DNA of 64,000 nt from Tumebacillus lacus (GCF_026410385.1 NZ_JAPMLT010000012.1:1-64000), one strand, 5' to 3'; counted from the stretch's first letter, positions 15,666 through 24,009 are shown. Notes: generated from the letters alone by a model not told the origin. A program made the numbers and translations.

Positions 15666-16856
15666 CTACATCGACGCCTCGCGATTCCCTTCCAGCGTGT
15701 TGCCGGTCGACTTTCCAAACGTCAGGAACAGGATCAACAGCAACATCACATACAGTCCGGCCATCGCCAACGTCAACGGCTGGAAGCCAAACTGATAGAT
15801 CACATAGCCGCCGGCCAGCAGCAGCGATGCGTTCCAGACCCCGTACTGACGCTCCATCGAAGAGAGCAGCGCCGTCCGTTGTGACGGTGTCATCTCCGTC
15901 CGGTTCAGGTTGGAGATCGTCAGCGGTCTGACCCCGCCGGAGGAGAGCCCCATCAGCGTGATCGCGATCAACCCGGCCCACAGTTGGTCAAAGAATCCAA
16001 ACAAGAGCATCGAAACAAACAACAGCCCCATCGCCGTCATCGTCATCGTCCGGGAGCCGTACCGCTCACTCCAACGCACCATATAGCGCGCCGAGATAAA
16101 CGCGGCCACCGAGAACAGACTGAGCACCACGCCGAACCAGTACAGGCTGACCTGCAACGTCGTAAAGAAGAAGAACGGCAGAAACCCGACAAACGGTGCC
16201 AGCGCGAACGCCCGGGAGAGCGAGTAATAACTCATCCAGAACTTCTGCGTCGACGTAAACGATTGCTTCGGCAGAGCGGACGCGCCGGTCGACGCAGCCG
16301 CCGGTTGCACAGCCGCTTCTTCGCGGATGGCGAGGATCATACCGATCGCAACGACGTTGGCCGCCATGCCGGCGTAAAACGCCCAGTGTTGTTCATAGCC
16401 GAACAGCACCGAACCGACGATCCCGGCTCCCAGCGCAGCGAGAAACATATAGCTCGCCGATCCGGACTCCACCTTTTGGTAGATCCCTTGCTCCATCTTT
16501 GAGCAAACCTGGCGCAGCAGAGCCGAGTCGGTGCCGGCTGCCAGCGAGTAGCCGACGCCGGTGACGATCTGCCCGGCGAGACCGAACCAAAAGTTCGTGT
16601 CCCAGATGATGATCAAGAGGCCGAGGCCTTTGAGCAGTTCGCCGAACGCGATCACCTGCTTTTGCTTCATAAACCGCATCAGGGTGACGCTCACCTGCGA
16701 AGTCAGCGAGATCATCACGCCGTAGACGGCGAGCAGGATCTCGATCTGCCAGACCGGGATGCCCACCATGAAGAAATAGACGAACAGCACCGGCAGATGG
16801 AAGTAAAGGCGCGAAGTGATGCGATACAGATAGAAAAAGCCAAGATCCCGTTGCAT
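15666..16856 (-). CDS. MFS transporter
   Basis: 396 residues and about 12 membrane segments, with the central loop near residues 185-205 (AAVQPAAASTGASAL). The arrangement fits drug- or metabolite-exporting MFS proteins (DHA-like). ATG is preceded by GAAGGGGAGAAAAGG. In this operon it could export the end product while the ABC system imports a precursor, which is inference. The substrate is not readable from sequence. Confidence 0.8.
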   Translation of the reverse strand: MQRDLGFFYLYRITSRLYFHLPVLFVYFFMVGIPVWQIEILLAVYGVMISLTSQVSVTLMRFMKQKQVIAFGELLKGLGLLIIIWDTNFWFGLAGQIVTGVGYSLAAGTDSALLRQVCSKMEQGIYQKVESGSASYMFLAALGAGIVGSVLFGYEQHWAFYAGMAANVVAIGMILAIREEAAVQPAAASTGASALPKQSFTSTQKFWMSYYSLSRAFALAPFVGFLPFFFFTTLQVSLYWFGVVLSLFSVAAFISARYMVRWSERYGSRTMTMTAMGLLFVSMLLFGFFDQLWAGLIAITLMGLSSGGVRPLTISNLNRTEMTPSQRTALLSSMERQYGVWNASLLLAGGYVIYQFGFQPLTLAMAGLYVMLLLILFLTFGKSTGNTLEGNREASM

Positions 16857-16870
16857 CCTTTTCTCCCCTT

Positions 16871-17584
16871 CTACGACCTCATCGCTTCGACGCGGGCAGC
16901 CAGACGCTGTTTGTACGCCTCCGTGTCCTCGTTCAGCTGAGGGATCAGCGCAGACAGTCGCTCGACCGGGATCACCCCGACGCGCACCACGAAGGGCTGT
17001 TCAAACGTCAAGTCGATGATCGAGTTGCTTTTGTTCGCCACATCGAGCTCCGCCGCCGCCGACTCAGAACCGGCGTCGATCACGAGGTCGACCTGCTCAC
17101 CGATGTCGAGCACCGCCTTGTCCAGATCGACAAAGATATCGCCTTGCCCGGACAGGTTGGCCGACGTGCAGGCCACCGGCGCACCGAACGCTTCCACGAT
17201 GGAGTGCAGCACCGACTCGCCTTGGCAAGCCACTGCGAGCGTGTGTGCGCCCATGGTCAATTGCGGCGGGAATTCATATTCCTTTTCAAAGATCACCGTC
17301 AACTCCCCCGGCCACAACTCTTGCAGCACAGAGCGGTCGAAATACTCTGGATATTTCACATAACGATCCGCTTGCTCCGCATGCGAGATGGCGAGGGTGA
17401 GCGGACCAAATTTGGTCCGCTTCTTCACATCAAACACCTTTGCAATCGCGTCCGCATTCGTCGGATCGCAGATGAGGTTGTAATTGGTCCGGGTCGGCGT
17501 GATAACGAGCCCGCCGTTTCGCAAGATCGCGGCCGCCTCGCGGATCACTTCCTCACTTACCGGTTTGACGTTCTCCCTCAACAT
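16871..17584 (-). CDS. YrdC/Sua5-fold protein, second of two in the operon
   Basis: 237 residues. YrdC signatures: GGLVITPTRTNYNLICDP, the basic KKRTKFGPL (K54, K55, R56) and the canonical ACTSANLSGQGD (T140, S141, N143). The site is closer to TsaC/Sua5 than the copy at 10930-11607, but the N-terminal P-T-x-T-x-Y-x-L motif is altered (TPTRTNYNL). It has no C-terminal Sua5 domain. Because housekeeping TsaC normally sits elsewhere with ribosome or cell-wall genes, a pathway-specific carbamoyl or acyl-adenylate role is likely. Confidence 0.75.
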   Translation of the reverse strand: MLRENVKPVSEEVIREAAAILRNGGLVITPTRTNYNLICDPTNADAIAKVFDVKKRTKFGPLTLAISHAEQADRYVKYPEYFDRSVLQELWPGELTVIFEKEYEFPPQLTMGAHTLAVACQGESVLHSIVEAFGAPVACTSANLSGQGDIFVDLDKAVLDIGEQVDLVIDAGSESAAAELDVANKSNSIIDLTFEQPFVVRVGVIPVERLSALIPQLNEDTEAYKQRLAARVEAMRS

Positions 17585-17596
17585 AAGAGACCGCCC

Positions 17597-18016
17597 TTAC
17601 ACAGCAACCGCTGCGGACAGCGCTGCTTCTGCGATCGCCATATCTTGCGTATAGTGACCGCCGGAGATGCCGATGCCGCCTACCAGTTTGCCGTCGATCA
17701 TGATCGGGAAACCGCCGCCGACGACAGACAGTTTGTTGACCAACGGAAGACCGGTCAGCAGTTGTTGATCGGTGGAGATGAAGTTGAACACTTCGTGGGT
17801 CGGCATGCCGAAGCCCGCGCCGGTGTACGCCTTTTCTTTTGCGATCTCGATGCTCAGCAGCGCTGCGCCGTCCATGCGGCTGAACGCCTTCAAGACGCCG
17901 CTCTCGTCGACGATTGCGATCGAGGACGGAACGCCCATTTCTTTCGCTTTTGCTTCTGCTGCTTCGATGATCTTTTTCGCGGTATCAGCCGAGATGCTTG
18001 CTTTCTCAAACGTCAT
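17597..18016 (-). CDS. GlcG/HbpS-like (DUF336) protein
   Basis: 139 residues from ATG preceded by TTGGAGGTAAGGGCA. The family hallmark GGGFPIMIDGKLVGGIGISG followed by GHYTQDMAIAEAAL is present, along with SSIAIVDESGVLKAFSRMD near the N-terminus. DUF336 proteins include the haem-binding HbpS and small proteins in many catabolic or biosynthetic clusters; their reaction is mostly undefined. It is the first gene of the long operon, just downstream of a candidate promoter and palindromes at 18110-18199. Confidence 0.82.
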   Translation of the reverse strand: MTFEKASISADTAKKIIEAAEAKAKEMGVPSSIAIVDESGVLKAFSRMDGAALLSIEIAKEKAYTGAGFGMPTHEVFNFISTDQQLLTGLPLVNKLSVVGGGFPIMIDGKLVGGIGISGGHYTQDMAIAEAALSAAVAV

Positions 18017-18109
18017 TGCCCTTACCTCCAATAACCATTGTTTGTTTTGAATCCTTACAATAAGAGTTCTAATGTAAAAGATCCATCATTTACTGCTCGT
18101 TTATACTGT

Positions 18110-18137
18110 ATCATAGGTCATTGTTTCGTGTCCACAA
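18110..18137 (-). promoter_or_regulatory. Candidate promoter of the 13-gene operon
   Basis: Minus-strand TTGTGG (18132-18137), 16 bp, TATGAT (18110-18115), leaving a leader of about 90 nt before the GlcG-like start. An interrupted inverted repeat, CTAAA-GCTTA-TTTAG, lies directly upstream of the -35 at 18142-18156. Confidence 0.4.
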
Positions 18138-18139
18138 AT

Positions 18140-18199
18140 AACTAAAGCTTATTTAGCGAAATAAATTATAGTTTCTGCGATTAGTTTAGTTTAACTAAA
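18140..18199. promoter_or_regulatory. Candidate operator palindromes in a divergent intergenic region
   Basis: TTTAGTT-T-AACTAAA at 18185-18199 is a perfect 7-1-7 palindrome. The same half-site AACTAAA recurs at 18140-18146 and forms CTAAA-N5-TTTAG at 18142-18156. The two sites are about 43 bp centre to centre, roughly four helical turns, upstream of the operon promoter. This is a plausible binding site for a dimeric regulator serving the operon, the divergent HD-GYP gene, or both. Confidence 0.45.
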
Positions 18200-18257
18200 A
18201 AACAGTACAGTGTTCATTCTTTTGAATTGCTACAAGATCAGGTCCCTGAGGAGGTTT

Positions 18258-18287
18258 TTGACAAAATACACCGAATAAGAATATTCA
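18258..18287 (+). promoter_or_regulatory. Candidate promoter of the membrane HD-GYP gene
   Basis: TTGACA at 18258-18263, then 18 bp, then TATTCA (18282-18287). The -35 is perfect and the -10 moderate. It lies about 40 bp upstream of the ATG. Confidence 0.5.
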
Positions 18288-18326
18288 GTATTATTACATT
18301 GATTTTTCAGAGGAGAAGGCCGCACA

Positions 18327-19400
18327 ATGACAAAACACGTTTATAAGTTGTGGTCCATCACGCTGCTCATCTCCACGAGTTTGATCGGCCTCTTTCAATT
18401 GGTTTTCCATGAATATCCCTACTTTTGGATCGTCTTCCCCAGCCTGTCGATCTCGTTGTTGCTTTCGTTGTGGATTGACCGCCGCAAACCTTCATGGGGA
18501 GCCCTCGCACTGTTTTTAAACACGCTGATGATCTCGTTTGGGATGTACTGGCTGTTCCATTATGATCCGCGGTTGACGACTCTGCTGTACTTCCCGCCGC
18601 TGTTCACCTTGCTGTTTCAAAACCGGCGCTATTTTATCTGGAGCGTTCTCTTGACGGTCTTTTGGCATACCTTTACGCATCGCGGTGAGTTGGACATCCA
18701 GTCGCACGCTGATTTTGCGCTGATCTTTCTCGTCTACTCCCTGTTGCTCTTCTTCGTGATGCAAAACGTCTCACGCTCCGCCTCGGAAGCAGCCAAATGG
18801 AAAGAGCGAGTCGACGTCTTATCCAAAGCGATCGAAGCACGAGACTCTTACACGCAGGGTCACTCCCGCCGCGTAGCGCTGTACGCCGTGGAGATCGGCC
18901 GTCACGTGCCGGGCGTCGACATCGAGGAACTGCGCGTTTCCGGCGACCTGCACGACATCGGCAAGATCGCCACGCCGGACAGTGTCCTGCTCAAACCGGG
19001 TCGCCTGACCCCGGAGGAATACGAGATCATCAAGCGCCACTCGGTCGACGGGGCCAACTTGCTGCGTCAGTTCGGCATCGGCGGTCCGATCCTCGACGGC
19101 GTGCTCTACCATCACGAGCGCATGGACGGCAGCGGTTACCCCGAGCGGTTGGTCGGCGACCAGATCCCGCTGTTCGCCCGCATCCTCGCCGTCGCCGACA
19201 CGTTCGACGCGATGACGACCACCCGCTCCTACCGCGTGGCCTTCCCGCCGCAAAAAGCGTACGACGAGATCGTCTCGCTGTCCGGCCGCTTTTACGACGC
19301 CGAGATCGTCAAGATCTTCTGCATGGTCTACCCGCAGATCCTCGCCGTCTTTGAAAAGGAAGAGGGGGAACGAATGATAAACACCTCATCAGCCGGATGA
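18327..19400 (+). CDS. Membrane HD-GYP domain protein, putative c-di-GMP phosphodiesterase
   Basis: 357 residues. Five or six N-terminal membrane segments occupy residues ~1-150. A linker (AKWKERVDVLSKAIEARDSY) leads to an HD-GYP domain with GHSRRVALYA, the HD pair in GDLHDIGKI, and HHERMDGSGYPERL (the GYP motif). Such proteins hydrolyse c-di-GMP at the membrane inner face. ATG is preceded by AGAGGAGAAGGCCGCACA. The stop codon lies inside the terminator hairpin. It is followed by a histidine kinase pair, with which it may share a signalling role. Confidence 0.88.
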   Translation: MTKHVYKLWSITLLISTSLIGLFQLVFHEYPYFWIVFPSLSISLLLSLWIDRRKPSWGALALFLNTLMISFGMYWLFHYDPRLTTLLYFPPLFTLLFQNRRYFIWSVLLTVFWHTFTHRGELDIQSHADFALIFLVYSLLLFFVMQNVSRSASEAAKWKERVDVLSKAIEARDSYTQGHSRRVALYAVEIGRHVPGVDIEELRVSGDLHDIGKIATPDSVLLKPGRLTPEEYEIIKRHSVDGANLLRQFGIGGPILDGVLYHHERMDGSGYPERLVGDQIPLFARILAVADTFDAMTTTRSYRVAFPPQKAYDEIVSLSGRFYDAEIVKIFCMVYPQILAVFEKEEGERMINTSSAG

Positions 19401-19420
19401 TAGGCTGATGAGGTGTTTTT
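19380..19420 (+). terminator. Terminator overlapping the HD-GYP stop codon
   Basis: AACACCTCATCAGCC and GGCTGATGAGGTGTT arms with a short loop that holds the stop codon, then TTTTTC. The stem begins inside the last codons of the gene. Confidence 0.8.
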
Positions 19421-19470
19421 CTGTATACTACAGAGAGCAAGGAGCGAGACTGAGCAAAAGGAGCCCCCAC

Positions 19471-20283
19471 ATGACCTACCGTACGCTGAAGATGTTGACC
19501 GTGCTGCTGCCGACCTTTTTGATCGGCGGCTTTGAATACATGCGCCATGAATATTTGCTGTCCTACCTCTCGATGGAGATGGGCAACTTTTTGATCACGA
19601 TGTTGACGCTCACGATCTCCTTCCTGTTTGCCACGTGGATGTTCCGCACGATCTCGCGCATCCACGACCGACTCGCGGAGGAGCAGGCCAAGCGTGCCGT
19701 CTACGAAGAGCGGGAACGGCTGGCCCGCGCTCTGCACGACGGCATCGCGCAGAGCCTGTTCTATTTAAACGTCAAACTGAAGCAAGGCAAAGTCGAGGAC
19801 GCCCGCACCGCCGTCTCCGCCATCGACAATCAGGTCCGGCAGGCGATCTTCAACCTGCGCCAGATCCCCGAGGAAAGCGGCACGTTCCAACAGCGCTTGG
19901 AGACGTGGCTGCAGGAATGGAGCGGGCTGACCGGCATCGAGATCGAGACGTCGCTCGACATCCCGAACGGGCAGTTCACCGCCGCCGAAGAAGTTCATCT
20001 GTTTGGCATCGTGCAAGAAGCCTGCAACAACATCCGCAAACACGCCGTCGCCCGCCACGCCAACGTGCGCTTTGTGCCGAGCGACTGGAAAGGATTTGAG
20101 CTGTTGATCGCCGATGACGGCAAGGGCATCACAGGCACAGCACAGCCGGACACGCAGGCCAAATACGGCCTGAAGATGCTCGCCGAACGGGCAGCCGCCC
20201 TAGGAGCCGAATGGGAGATTCAGAGTGGCCCGGACGGCGGCACGATCCTGCGCCTGCATAAAAAAGGAGGCATCACCCGATGA
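19471..20283 (+). CDS. Sensor histidine kinase (NarL-system type, HisKA_3)
   Basis: 270 residues from ATG preceded by AAAGGAGCCCCCAC. Two N-terminal membrane segments (VLLPTFLIGGFEYM; FLITMLTLTISFLFATW) are followed by a dimerisation box ERERLARALHDGIAQSLFYL, where H is the phosphoacceptor, then HATPase with VQEACNNIRKHA and DDGKGITG. It has almost no extracellular loop, so it may sense the membrane or an intracellular cue. The cognate regulator overlaps by 4 bp. Confidence 0.88.
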   Translation: MTYRTLKMLTVLLPTFLIGGFEYMRHEYLLSYLSMEMGNFLITMLTLTISFLFATWMFRTISRIHDRLAEEQAKRAVYEERERLARALHDGIAQSLFYLNVKLKQGKVEDARTAVSAIDNQVRQAIFNLRQIPEESGTFQQRLETWLQEWSGLTGIEIETSLDIPNGQFTAAEEVHLFGIVQEACNNIRKHAVARHANVRFVPSDWKGFELLIADDGKGITGTAQPDTQAKYGLKMLAERAAALGAEWEIQSGPDGGTILRLHKKGGITR

Positions 20284-20936
20284 TCACCCGCTACAACGTC
20301 CTGATCGCCGACGACCACCCGCTTGCCCGTGACGCGATCCGCTCCCTGCTGGCCGACGACTCCGCCTTTCGCGTGATCGGCGAAGCGGTTGACGGCCTCG
20401 ATGCCGTCCGGCTCTGCCAGGAACTCCACCCCGATCTCGTGCTGATGGACATCAACATGCCGGGGCAGAGCGGTCTCGACGCCACCAAGCAGATCAAAAA
20501 GATGTATCCCGACATCAAAGTGGTGATCCTCAGCGTCTCGGACGATGTCGCCGATCTGTTCCATGCGGTGCAGTTCGGCGCGCAAGGCTATCTGATGAAA
20601 AACCTCGAACCGGACGACTGGCTCAACTACCTGCATGCCTTGCTCGACGAAGAGGCCACCGTCTCCCGCGAGATCGCCGGCCGGATGTTTCACCGCTTCC
20701 GCAGCGAGAGCGACACCCACCCGGAAGAGCCAAACCCGGACGTGCTCACCCCCCGCGAGCGGGAGATCCTGCTGCATGTCGCGTCCGGCCACACCAACCG
20801 CCAGATCGCCGAACATCTGGTCATCGCGGAAAACACCGTCAAAAATCACATCAAAAACATCCTCGACAAACTCACCCTCGACAACCGTGTCCAACTGGCT
20901 TCTTACGCCGTCCGCCACGGTCTGTTGCGCGATTGA
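20280..20936 (+). CDS. NarL/LuxR-family response regulator
   Basis: 218 residues. The receiver domain has the acidic pair in LIADDHP, the phosphoacceptor Asp in LVLMDINMPG and the Lys in GYLMKNLEP. The LuxR-type HTH is LTPREREILLHVASGHTNRQ followed by IAEHLVIAENTVKNHIKNIL. It is translationally coupled (ATGA overlap) to the kinase. Targets are not evident from the window. Confidence 0.92.
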   Translation: MITRYNVLIADDHPLARDAIRSLLADDSAFRVIGEAVDGLDAVRLCQELHPDLVLMDINMPGQSGLDATKQIKKMYPDIKVVILSVSDDVADLFHAVQFGAQGYLMKNLEPDDWLNYLHALLDEEATVSREIAGRMFHRFRSESDTHPEEPNPDVLTPREREILLHVASGHTNRQIAEHLVIAENTVKNHIKNILDKLTLDNRVQLASYAVRHGLLRD

Positions 20937-20941
20937 CAGAC

Positions 20942-20979
20942 AAAAAGCACCCCTTTCTCGCGAAAGAGGTGCTTTTTTT
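20942..20979. terminator. Bidirectional terminator
   Basis: AAAAAGCACCCCTTTC and GAAAGAGGTGCTTTTTTT arms between the convergent response-regulator and UreH-like genes. Confidence 0.8.
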
Positions 20980-20994
20980 CGTCTTCCATTCCCT

Positions 20995-21714
20995 TTACGA
21001 CAGCCAAAGCCGGAACAGCCCTTGCGTCACGCCAAGGTCATACATGTAGTACACACCGAACAGCGTGCTCACCGCGCCGGTCACCGACGTCAACCTGCGC
21101 TGTGCGGCGGGCTTTGCGCTGCTGAGCAGAAACGGCAAGCCGATCGCCGTCGAGCACAGCAGCATGCCGAAGACCGTCCCGACACCAAACACCGATATGT
21201 AAGCGGCCGCCTGACCTGCGCTTTCGACCGTCTCCATTGTCAACAGCAGCATCGCGCCGCTGCCGGCCAGCCCGTGTACAAAGCCGATCAACATCGACTT
21301 GATATAGAAAAAGCGCCGCGCATGCCGATGTTCGTGGAGTTCCCCTTCGCGGTGCGAATGAAAATGTCGATGCACCGTGCCGTCATGCTGATGCTCATGG
21401 ACGTGCACCCCGCCGCGACGATACGCGTAGAGGCTGTTTGCCCCGAGTGCCACCAGCATGATGCCGACCGCAAACTCCAGCGACATCTGCCAGCCTGCGG
21501 GGATCTCCTGCTTGAGCAACAGCAGGGTGACGCCGACCAACAGCAACGTCAATGTGTGGCCGATGCCCCAGTACACGCCAGCCAGCGCTGCCCGCCACCA
21601 ACGGCGGCTCTGGCTGGCGATGGTCGAGACGGCGATCACGTGATCCGGTTCGATCGCATGTTTAAAACCAAGCAACAGACCGAACAGCAGGATTGAGATA
21701 AACCCCCATTCCAT
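20995..21714 (-). CDS. UreH/NicO-type nickel-cobalt transporter family protein
   Basis: 239 residues with about six membrane segments. The family motif LLGFKHAIEPDHVIAVST (H-x4-D-H) is in the first segment and GFVHGLAGSGAM in the fourth. Between segments 3 and 4 lies a His-rich cytoplasmic loop (VHVHEHQHDGTVHRHFHSH, then LHEHRHARR) suited to binding Ni2+, Co2+ or Zn2+. No urease genes are nearby. The neighbours on the right are copper and HupE-type genes, so this is a metal-handling neighbourhood; the exact metal is open. Confidence 0.82.
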   Translation of the reverse strand: MEWGFISILLFGLLLGFKHAIEPDHVIAVSTIASQSRRWWRAALAGVYWGIGHTLTLLLVGVTLLLLKQEIPAGWQMSLEFAVGIMLVALGANSLYAYRRGGVHVHEHQHDGTVHRHFHSHREGELHEHRHARRFFYIKSMLIGFVHGLAGSGAMLLLTMETVESAGQAAAYISVFGVGTVFGMLLCSTAIGLPFLLSSAKPAAQRRLTSVTGAVSTLFGVYYMYDLGVTQGLFRLWLS

Positions 21715-21801
21715 CGTACTCCTCCTCTCGCCTTCTTATCTTCCGGCACTTTCCCTTACCCGTCAATCCATGTGTCACAGATTTGCCACGCAACCGCAAA
21801 A

Positions 21802-21815
21802 AGATAGCCCTATCT
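21802..21815. promoter_or_regulatory. Inverted repeat upstream of the CopCD-like gene
   Basis: AGATAG-CC-CTATCT is a perfect inverted repeat lying between the divergent UreH-like and CopCD-like genes, about 90 bp before the latter. It may be an operator for a metal-responsive repressor, but I recognise no consensus. Confidence 0.3.
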
Positions 21816-21894
21816 AGCCATATTGGACGACAAACGATTGGTGTAGATTGAATGGGTCCTATTCAAATCGAAGTCAGACGGAAAGACAAAAGAG

Positions 21895-23175
21895 GTGATC
21901 CCGATAACCCGCACTCGACAGATGAAAAGATCGATCAGCCCGCTGCTCATCGTGTTGCTGCTGCTGTTTCTGACAGCCACGACCGCCGATGCCCATGCCA
22001 ATCTGCTGTCGGCCGTGCCCGCCAACGGCGAAGTCACGGCCGACAGCCCGGCCCGCATTGCGCTGACATTCAGCGAACCGCTGGAAGCCGACCTGATCGA
22101 CCTTCTCCTATATGATCCCGCCGGAACGAACATCCCGTTGGACCCGCCGCAACTGACAAAAGGCGACGCCGCTCAGATGTTTGTCGAGCCGCTTCCCCTC
22201 GCCGCCGGGAGCTACACGGTGGTGTGGACGGTCGTCTCCGAAGACGGTCACCCGATCACCGACCGCTACGCCTTTTCGGTCGGACAGCCGACGCCGGGCT
22301 TTGCGCTCTACACAGGCGATACCGGCGACACCGCGCGAGACAGGTCGCTCTCGCAGACCCTGCTGCTCGTCGCCCGCTATCTCGCCGAAGGAATGCTGCT
22401 GTCAGGCGGCGGCCTGTACGCGGTCGGCCGCATCGCCCGCCGCTGCGAGTTTCCCTCGACGAGCGACCTGCTCGGACGGGCCCGGCCTGTGCTCTGGGGC
22501 CTGTTGCTCGCCGCCACGCTGACCGAATGGCTGGTCTACTCAGCCGGGCTGCCGACCTCTCTCGACTGGCATGCGCTGTTCCAGTCTTCGTTTGCGACGA
22601 TGGTGTCGGTGCAGACGCTCTTGCTCCTGCTCCTCGCCCTTCCCGGCATGGTCTCCGGTTGGCAGTCGCTGATCTGGACGCTGCTGGTCGGCAACCTCGC
22701 GTTCGGCGGCCACGCCTTTGGCATCGAGCCCATCTGGCTGGCGTTGACTCTGCGCGTGTTGCACCTGCTCGCGACCGCCCTGTGGATCGGCGTCGTGCTC
22801 TACCTGTTGCTCATCGCCTTCCAAAACAAACGCGACGGCGCATCAGCCATCCCTCAAGGCGCGTTTCGCTCGCTGTTTTTGCGCGTTGTCCTCAGCGCCT
22901 CGCTTTTGACCGTGCTGACCGGCTTGCTGATGGTCGGCATCCAGACCGATTGGGCGACCCTGTTGCCTAGCACCCTGCTCTGGCGCGATCTCCTGCTGAT
23001 CAAAGGGTTGCTGACGATTGCCCTGTTCCTGATCGCCTTTTTCCAAACCAAACGCTGGCGGACAAACGCCTCTTCCCTGTCGCGCACCCTGTTGCGCAGG
23101 GAATTGCTCGTCTTTGCCGCCGTGATCCTGCTGGCCGTGTGGCTCAGCCAAATCGAATATCCGCTGCCCCATTAG
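21895..23175 (+). CDS. CopC-CopD fusion, copper uptake/resistance protein (YcnJ-like)
   Basis: About 426 residues. A signal peptide (LLIVLLLLFLTATTADA) precedes a CopC domain that begins with the copper-ligand His (HANLLSAVPANG) and contains VSEDGHPITDRY. An eight-helix CopD domain follows from residue ~145 to the end. YcnJ-like proteins are thought to acquire copper. The start is uncertain: GTG at 21895, or ATG at 21922 (MKRSISPL), which has no clear ribosome binding site; AAAGAGGTG sits nearest an ATA codon at 21904. The YcnI-like gene follows 16 bp later, as in Bacillus ycn clusters. Confidence 0.85.
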   Translation: MIPITRTRQMKRSISPLLIVLLLLFLTATTADAHANLLSAVPANGEVTADSPARIALTFSEPLEADLIDLLLYDPAGTNIPLDPPQLTKGDAAQMFVEPLPLAAGSYTVVWTVVSEDGHPITDRYAFSVGQPTPGFALYTGDTGDTARDRSLSQTLLLVARYLAEGMLLSGGGLYAVGRIARRCEFPSTSDLLGRARPVLWGLLLAATLTEWLVYSAGLPTSLDWHALFQSSFATMVSVQTLLLLLLALPGMVSGWQSLIWTLLVGNLAFGGHAFGIEPIWLALTLRVLHLLATALWIGVVLYLLLIAFQNKRDGASAIPQGAFRSLFLRVVLSASLLTVLTGLLMVGIQTDWATLLPSTLLWRDLLLIKGLLTIALFLIAFFQTKRWRTNASSLSRTLLRRELLVFAAVILLAVWLSQIEYPLPH

Positions 23176-23191
23176 AAGGAGGAACTCCACC

Positions 23192-23833
23192 ATGAAAACC
23201 AACAAACTCGTCCTGTCTGCCGCTCTCGCATCGGCCGTTCTGCTCTCCACCGCAGGCATCGCCAGCGCGCATGTTACCGTCTTCCCCAAAGAATCCAAAA
23301 CGGACGCCTATGAAAAATATTCGGTCCGCGTCCCCGTCGAAAAAGACCAAGCGACCACCAAAGTCCGCCTCGAATTTCCGGAAGGCGTAAAAGTTTCCAC
23401 CGTCGAACCGGAGCCGGGCTGGACGTACGAATTTGCCAAAAACTCCGAGGGCCGCTTCACCGGCATCACCTGGACCGCGCAAGGCGACGGCATCAAACCG
23501 CACGAGTTTGCCGAGTTCGCATTTGTCGGCAAAAACCCGTCTGCCGCCACCTCGCTGGCATGGAAAGCGTACCAGACCTACGCGGATGGCACCGTCGTCG
23601 AGTGGACGGGCGACAAGGAATCCAAAACGCCTGCCTCCGTCACCGCCATCGCCCAAGCGACAGCGGGCGCGGATCATCACGGCGGTACCGCATCGACCGG
23701 CCACGGAGCAGCCGCGCCGAAAGAATCGACCTCGGCTCAGACCACAACCGCCGAGAGCAACACCCTGCCGTTGATTCTCTCCGGTCTTGCCCTGCTGCTC
23801 TCCGCCATCTCTCTCTTCCGCAAACGCGCCTAA
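23192..23833 (+). CDS. YcnI-like copper-binding protein (DUF1775)
   Basis: 213 residues. The signal peptide ends at IASA, so the mature protein starts with HVTVFPKES; that N-terminal His is the copper ligand in YcnI. DUF1775 follows (YEKYSVRVPVEKDQATTKVR; EPEPGWTYEF; ITWTAQGDGIKPHEF). A low-complexity linker with HH and GHG leads to a C-terminal membrane anchor (LPLILSGLALLLSAISL) ending RKRA. It is surface anchored and probably chaperones copper to the CopCD-like neighbour. Confidence 0.87.
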   Translation: MKTNKLVLSAALASAVLLSTAGIASAHVTVFPKESKTDAYEKYSVRVPVEKDQATTKVRLEFPEGVKVSTVEPEPGWTYEFAKNSEGRFTGITWTAQGDGIKPHEFAEFAFVGKNPSAATSLAWKAYQTYADGTVVEWTGDKESKTPASVTAIAQATAGADHHGGTASTGHGAAAPKESTSAQTTTAESNTLPLILSGLALLLSAISLFRKRA

Positions 23834-23849
23834 ATCAAACACATCAATC

Positions 23850-23886
23850 AAAAAGGACATCGGCTATCCAGTCGATGTCCTTTTTC
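23850..23886 (+). terminator. Terminator after the ycnI-like gene
   Basis: AAAAAGGACATCG and CGATGTCCTTTTT arms with a short loop, 16 bp after the stop codon. Confidence 0.75.
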
Positions 23887-24009
23887 ATTAGAAAACCCTT
23901 ATATCATGTACTGTTTATTTACACAATGTCTTCGAAATGTGATACGATACCTCTATCTGATTTAGTGTTAGGAATTTTCTGTTTAATAAACCCGGAAAGG
24001 ATGTCCCCC

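Noticed and set aside
23560-24009. Extended N-terminus for the HupE-like protein
   Set aside because: The extra ~150 codons run antiparallel to sense inside the ycnI-like gene in another frame and through its terminator. The ATG at 24010 has a proper site and a signal peptide.
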